Shown: one piece after another, positions 44,438-45,860 of the stretch
Position numbering within the stretch: position 1 is the first letter of the stretch
Layout: each line of letters begins with the position of its first letter
DNA from: Streptococcus shenyangsis
Lineage (GTDB): Bacteria; Bacillota; Bacilli; Lactobacillales; Streptococcaceae
Length of the DNA stretch: 45,860 nucleotides
Reading direction: 5' to 3'
Assembly: GCF_006385785.1 (NCBI RefSeq)
Contig: NZ_VFSH01000015.1
Location: 1-45,860 of the forward strand
Position numbers and translations under genes: made by a program
Notes under the pieces: generated by a model
Told to the model about the DNA's origin: nothing
Database searches by the model: none
What the model saw: the letters and a program-made list of their open reading frames with translations, nothing else

Positions 44438-44462
44438 AGAGAGGCAAGGCCTCTCTTTTTTG
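44438..44462 (+). terminator. Terminator of rpmG-secE-nusG
   Basis: AGAGAGGC (44438-44445) pairs with GCCTCTCT (44449-44456) across AAG, followed by six T. Confidence 0.92.
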
Positions 44463-44531
44463 TGCAGTTTAGATGGTGTAGGGAGCAGAATGGATGAAAT
44501 TTGCTAAAAGTGTTTCTGAATCTGTTAGACT
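44463..44531 (+). promoter_or_regulatory. comX: comX promoter with ComE-type binding site
   Basis: TGCAGTTTAGA at 44463-44473 fits the first half of the ComE direct repeat. A poorer second half, CAGAATGGATG, follows 12 bp later at 44486-44496, and an extended -10 TGTTAGACT lies at 44523-44531. No -35 box is visible, as expected for a promoter activated by phosphorylated ComE. Confidence 0.65.
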
Positions 44532-44552
44532 GTAAACAGAAAGGGGAATATT

Positions 44553-45032
44553 ATGATTAAAGAATTATATGAAGAAGTCCAAGGGATTGTGTATAAGTGT
44601 AGAAATGAATATTACTTGCATTTATGGGAGCTATCGGATTGGGACCAAGAGGGTATGATTTGCTTGCATGAATTGATTAGTAAAGAAGAAGGAATAGTAG
44701 AAGATATTCCTCGTTTAAGGAAATATTTTAAGACTAAGTTTCGGAATCGAATTCTAGACTATATCCGTAAGCAAGAAAGTCAAAAAAGAAGATATGATAA
44801 AGAACCATATGAAGAAGTAGGTGAGATTAGCCATCGTATAAGTGAGGGAGGTCTCTGGCTGGATGATTACTATCTCTTTTATGAAACACTAAGAGATTAT
44901 AGAAGTAAACAAAATAAAGAGCAACAAGAAGAGTTAGAACGCATTTTAAGAAATGAACGTTTTCGAGGACGTCAAAGAGTATTAAGGAATTTACGTGTTG
45001 TGTTTAAAGAGTTTAATATTGGGCTGAAATAA
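44553..45032 (+). CDS. comX: Competence sigma factor ComX (SigX)
   Basis: Alternative sigma factor that turns on late competence genes, including comGA at 15219. The 159-residue protein is a short sigma-70 relative: region 2 includes ELSDWDQEGMICLHELI and FRNRILDYIRKQESQKRR, and region 4-like helices lie near the end (RGRQRVLRNLRVVFKEF). Pneumococci carry two copies, each beside an rRNA/tRNA locus; this one is beside nusG and a tRNA-Glu. The start follows AAAGGGG. ComE controls it, and ComW is needed for activity. Confidence 0.96.
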   Translation: MIKELYEEVQGIVYKCRNEYYLHLWELSDWDQEGMICLHELISKEEGIVEDIPRLRKYFKTKFRNRILDYIRKQESQKRRYDKEPYEEVGEISHRISEGGLWLDDYYLFYETLRDYRSKQNKEQQEELERILRNERFRGRQRVLRNLRVVFKEFNIGLK

Positions 45033-45062
45033 TCAAATTTAAAAAAGTGGTAAATTCCCAAA

Positions 45063-45095
45063 CTAAGTTCCACCGCTAATCCAAGTGGAAGTTAG
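45063..45095. repeat. Palindromic repeat R1
   Basis: CTAAGTTCCAC at the left faces GTGGAAGTTAG at the right. It shares GCTAATC, an optional C, and AAGTGGAAGTTA with R3 at 45669-45702. It lies 30 bp after comX. Confidence 0.6.
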
Positions 45096-45110
45096 TCTGA
45101 TAAAAATCAT

Positions 45111-45154
45111 AAAAACCAGTGGAATTCCGTGTCAGGGTAAGTTTCACTGGTTTT
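45111..45154 (+). terminator. Hairpin downstream of comX, possible terminator
   Basis: AAAAACCAGTGGAA pairs with TTTCACTGGTTTT with one wobble and a loop of about 17 nt. It is symmetric enough to act on either strand and may end the comX transcript. Confidence 0.55.
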
Positions 45155-45238
45155 ACTAATGCTTGATTTCATTGCTTTTGTAGGCAAAATGAATAGAAAA
45201 AAGAGCGCACAAAATTCCCTAATTTGAAAGAGATTCAG

Positions 45239-45266
45239 ATTAAGTTCCGCTATGGTGGAAGTTAGT
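45239..45266. repeat. Palindromic repeat R2
   Basis: TTAAGTTCCGC faces GTGGAAGTTAG, a diverged relative of R1 and R3. It lies just after the end of the transposase remnant. Confidence 0.45.
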
Positions 45267-45299
45267 GTGAGACGTTTGAATGCGGTTAAAAGTTAGTTT

Positions 45300-45668
45300 T
45301 TAGAACTTATGTTGAAGTAATTTAGAAGACTGGCAGACGTCTTCTGCAGGTATTTTAGAAATGCCGAGAAGCTTAGGAATCTCTTCTCCATAGGTAAATG
45401 CAAAGAGTTCATAGGCTGACTTTCCATTTAAAGCAGCGCGTTTGACACTGTTGACATGCGAACAGACGAGATTAATATCCTATTGAGTTAAGTTGTCAAA
45501 AGAAGTTCCTTTAGGTAGAATGTCGAGAATCAGTGTGTGATTTTTCTCAATTATGCCTTTCTGGTCAGAGCGATTAGGGTCACAAAAGAAGAGTTTACTC
45601 TCTCCTCGCACATTCATTTCTATGTTATCAACCCTGGCAAACTCTTCACCATAAAAATCCGTTTTAGA
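45300..45668 (-). pseudogene. Remnant of an IS30-family (IS1239-like) transposase
   Basis: Read on the minus strand, 45668-45300 encodes the last 122 residues of an IS30-type transposase: GEEFARVDNIE, then FFCDPNRSDQKGIIEKNH with the catalytic Glu region, ILPKGTSFDNLTQ and SVKRAALNGKSAYELF. An in-frame TAG at 45480-45482 interrupts it, and the N-terminal two thirds, including the DNA-binding part and the first Asp residues, are missing. It begins exactly where repeat R3 begins. It is too short and broken to be active. Confidence 0.8.
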
Positions 45669-45702
45669 CTAATTTCCACTTCGGCTAATCAAGTGGAAGT
45701 TA
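45669..45702. repeat. Palindromic repeat R3
   Basis: CTAATTTCCACTT faces AAGTGGAAGTTA. It is near-identical to R1 in its right half. R1 and R3 enclose about 640 bp that contain the transposase remnant. Confidence 0.6.
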
Positions 45703-45752
45703 CTTTGAGAAGTTAGCTCATACAAAAAAACAGAAAAAGTTTAAAAAAGTAG

Positions 45753-45780
45753 TTGACAAAAAACAAAAAGGCTGTATAAT
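45753..45780 (+). promoter_or_regulatory. Promoter of tRNA-Glu
   Basis: Perfect TTGACA (45753-45758), 16-bp spacer, perfect TATAAT (45775-45780). It is the strongest promoter in the window by consensus, as expected for stable RNA. Confidence 0.9.
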
Positions 45781-45805
45781 AGTAAGAGTTGAAAATAACA
45801 ACTCT

Positions 45806-45860
45806 GGTCCGTTGGTCAAGGGGTTAAGACACCGCCTTTTCACGGCGGTAACACGGGTTC
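45806..45860 (+). tRNA. tRNA-Glu(TTC), cut by the window end
   Basis: GGTCCGT acceptor strand, D arm, anticodon stem CCGCC/GGCGG with anticodon TTC, and the start of the T arm (ACGGGTTC). The 3' part lies outside the window. Confidence 0.95.

Noticed and set aside
45300..45668. An active insertion sequence next to comX
   Set aside because: Only the C-terminal third of the transposase remains and it contains an in-frame stop.

Overview
The window comes from a low-GC Gram-positive coccus of the Streptococcus mitis/pneumoniae group. The evidence is the full comG (cgl) competence-pilus operon behind a competence sigma-factor box, comX beside a tRNA-Glu gene, pbp2a next to rpmG-secE-nusG, an ula ascorbate operon beside tkt, a BOX-type intergenic repeat, and gene content and order that I recognise from pneumococcal chromosomes. 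I cannot separate S. pneumoniae from its nearest relatives by reading alone. Almost everything is core chromosome. I see no prophage, conjugative element, CRISPR array or defence island.

Layout. 1-1118: 3' end of a 5S rRNA, then eleven tRNA genes (Val, Gly, Ile, Ser, initiator Met, Phe, Tyr, Trp, His, Gln, Leu) and a terminator. 1177-5979: a glutamate-cysteine-ligase-like protein, thrC, a MATE exporter and a HAD phosphatase. 6145-9223: a secreted LysM cell-wall protein, a BOX repeat, a MarR/DUF1304 pair and pcp. 9249-14586: a DUF975 membrane protein (minus strand) divergent from tgt, an OatA-like acyltransferase, and nagA. 14777-21803: a DUF1033 gene, comGA-GG, two methyltransferases and ackA. 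21953-24804: rnpA-yidC-jag and a gene of unknown function. 24935-32560: the ascorbate regulon ulaABCDEF, its regulator ulaR, and ulaG. 32674-40228: tkt, yajC, a low-molecular-weight tyrosine phosphatase with a MORN-repeat membrane protein, adhE and gapA. 40297-45032: a pseudouridine synthase (minus strand), pbp2a, rpmG, secE, nusG and comX. 45033-45860: a decayed IS30-type insertion sequence with palindromic repeats, then the promoter and 5' part of tRNA-Glu.

How the genes work together. ComX, made at the right end, would direct RNA polymerase to the box before comGA, so the window holds both an alternative sigma factor and one of its main targets. The ula genes import ascorbate as ascorbate 6-phosphate and carry it to D-xylulose 5-phosphate, which the adjacent transketolase can take into central metabolism. 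ackA, adhE and gapA are the acetate, ethanol and glycolytic nodes of the same fermentative metabolism, and ackA and adhE carry recognisable CcpA- and Rex-type sites. YidC, SecE and YajC are parts of protein export. Pbp2a, Jag and the LysM protein act on the cell wall.

The most interesting signals are regulatory. Two copies of a 45-bp dyad stand exactly 63 bp before the -10 boxes of ulaA and ulaG. Four genes have an extended -10 box exactly 6 nt before the ATG, which predicts leaderless mRNAs. The -35 box of tkt sits in the loop of the ulaG terminator. A long hairpin lies between ulaB and ulaC, and adhE has a layered Rex/CcpA control region. I found no convincing wholly new multi-gene system.
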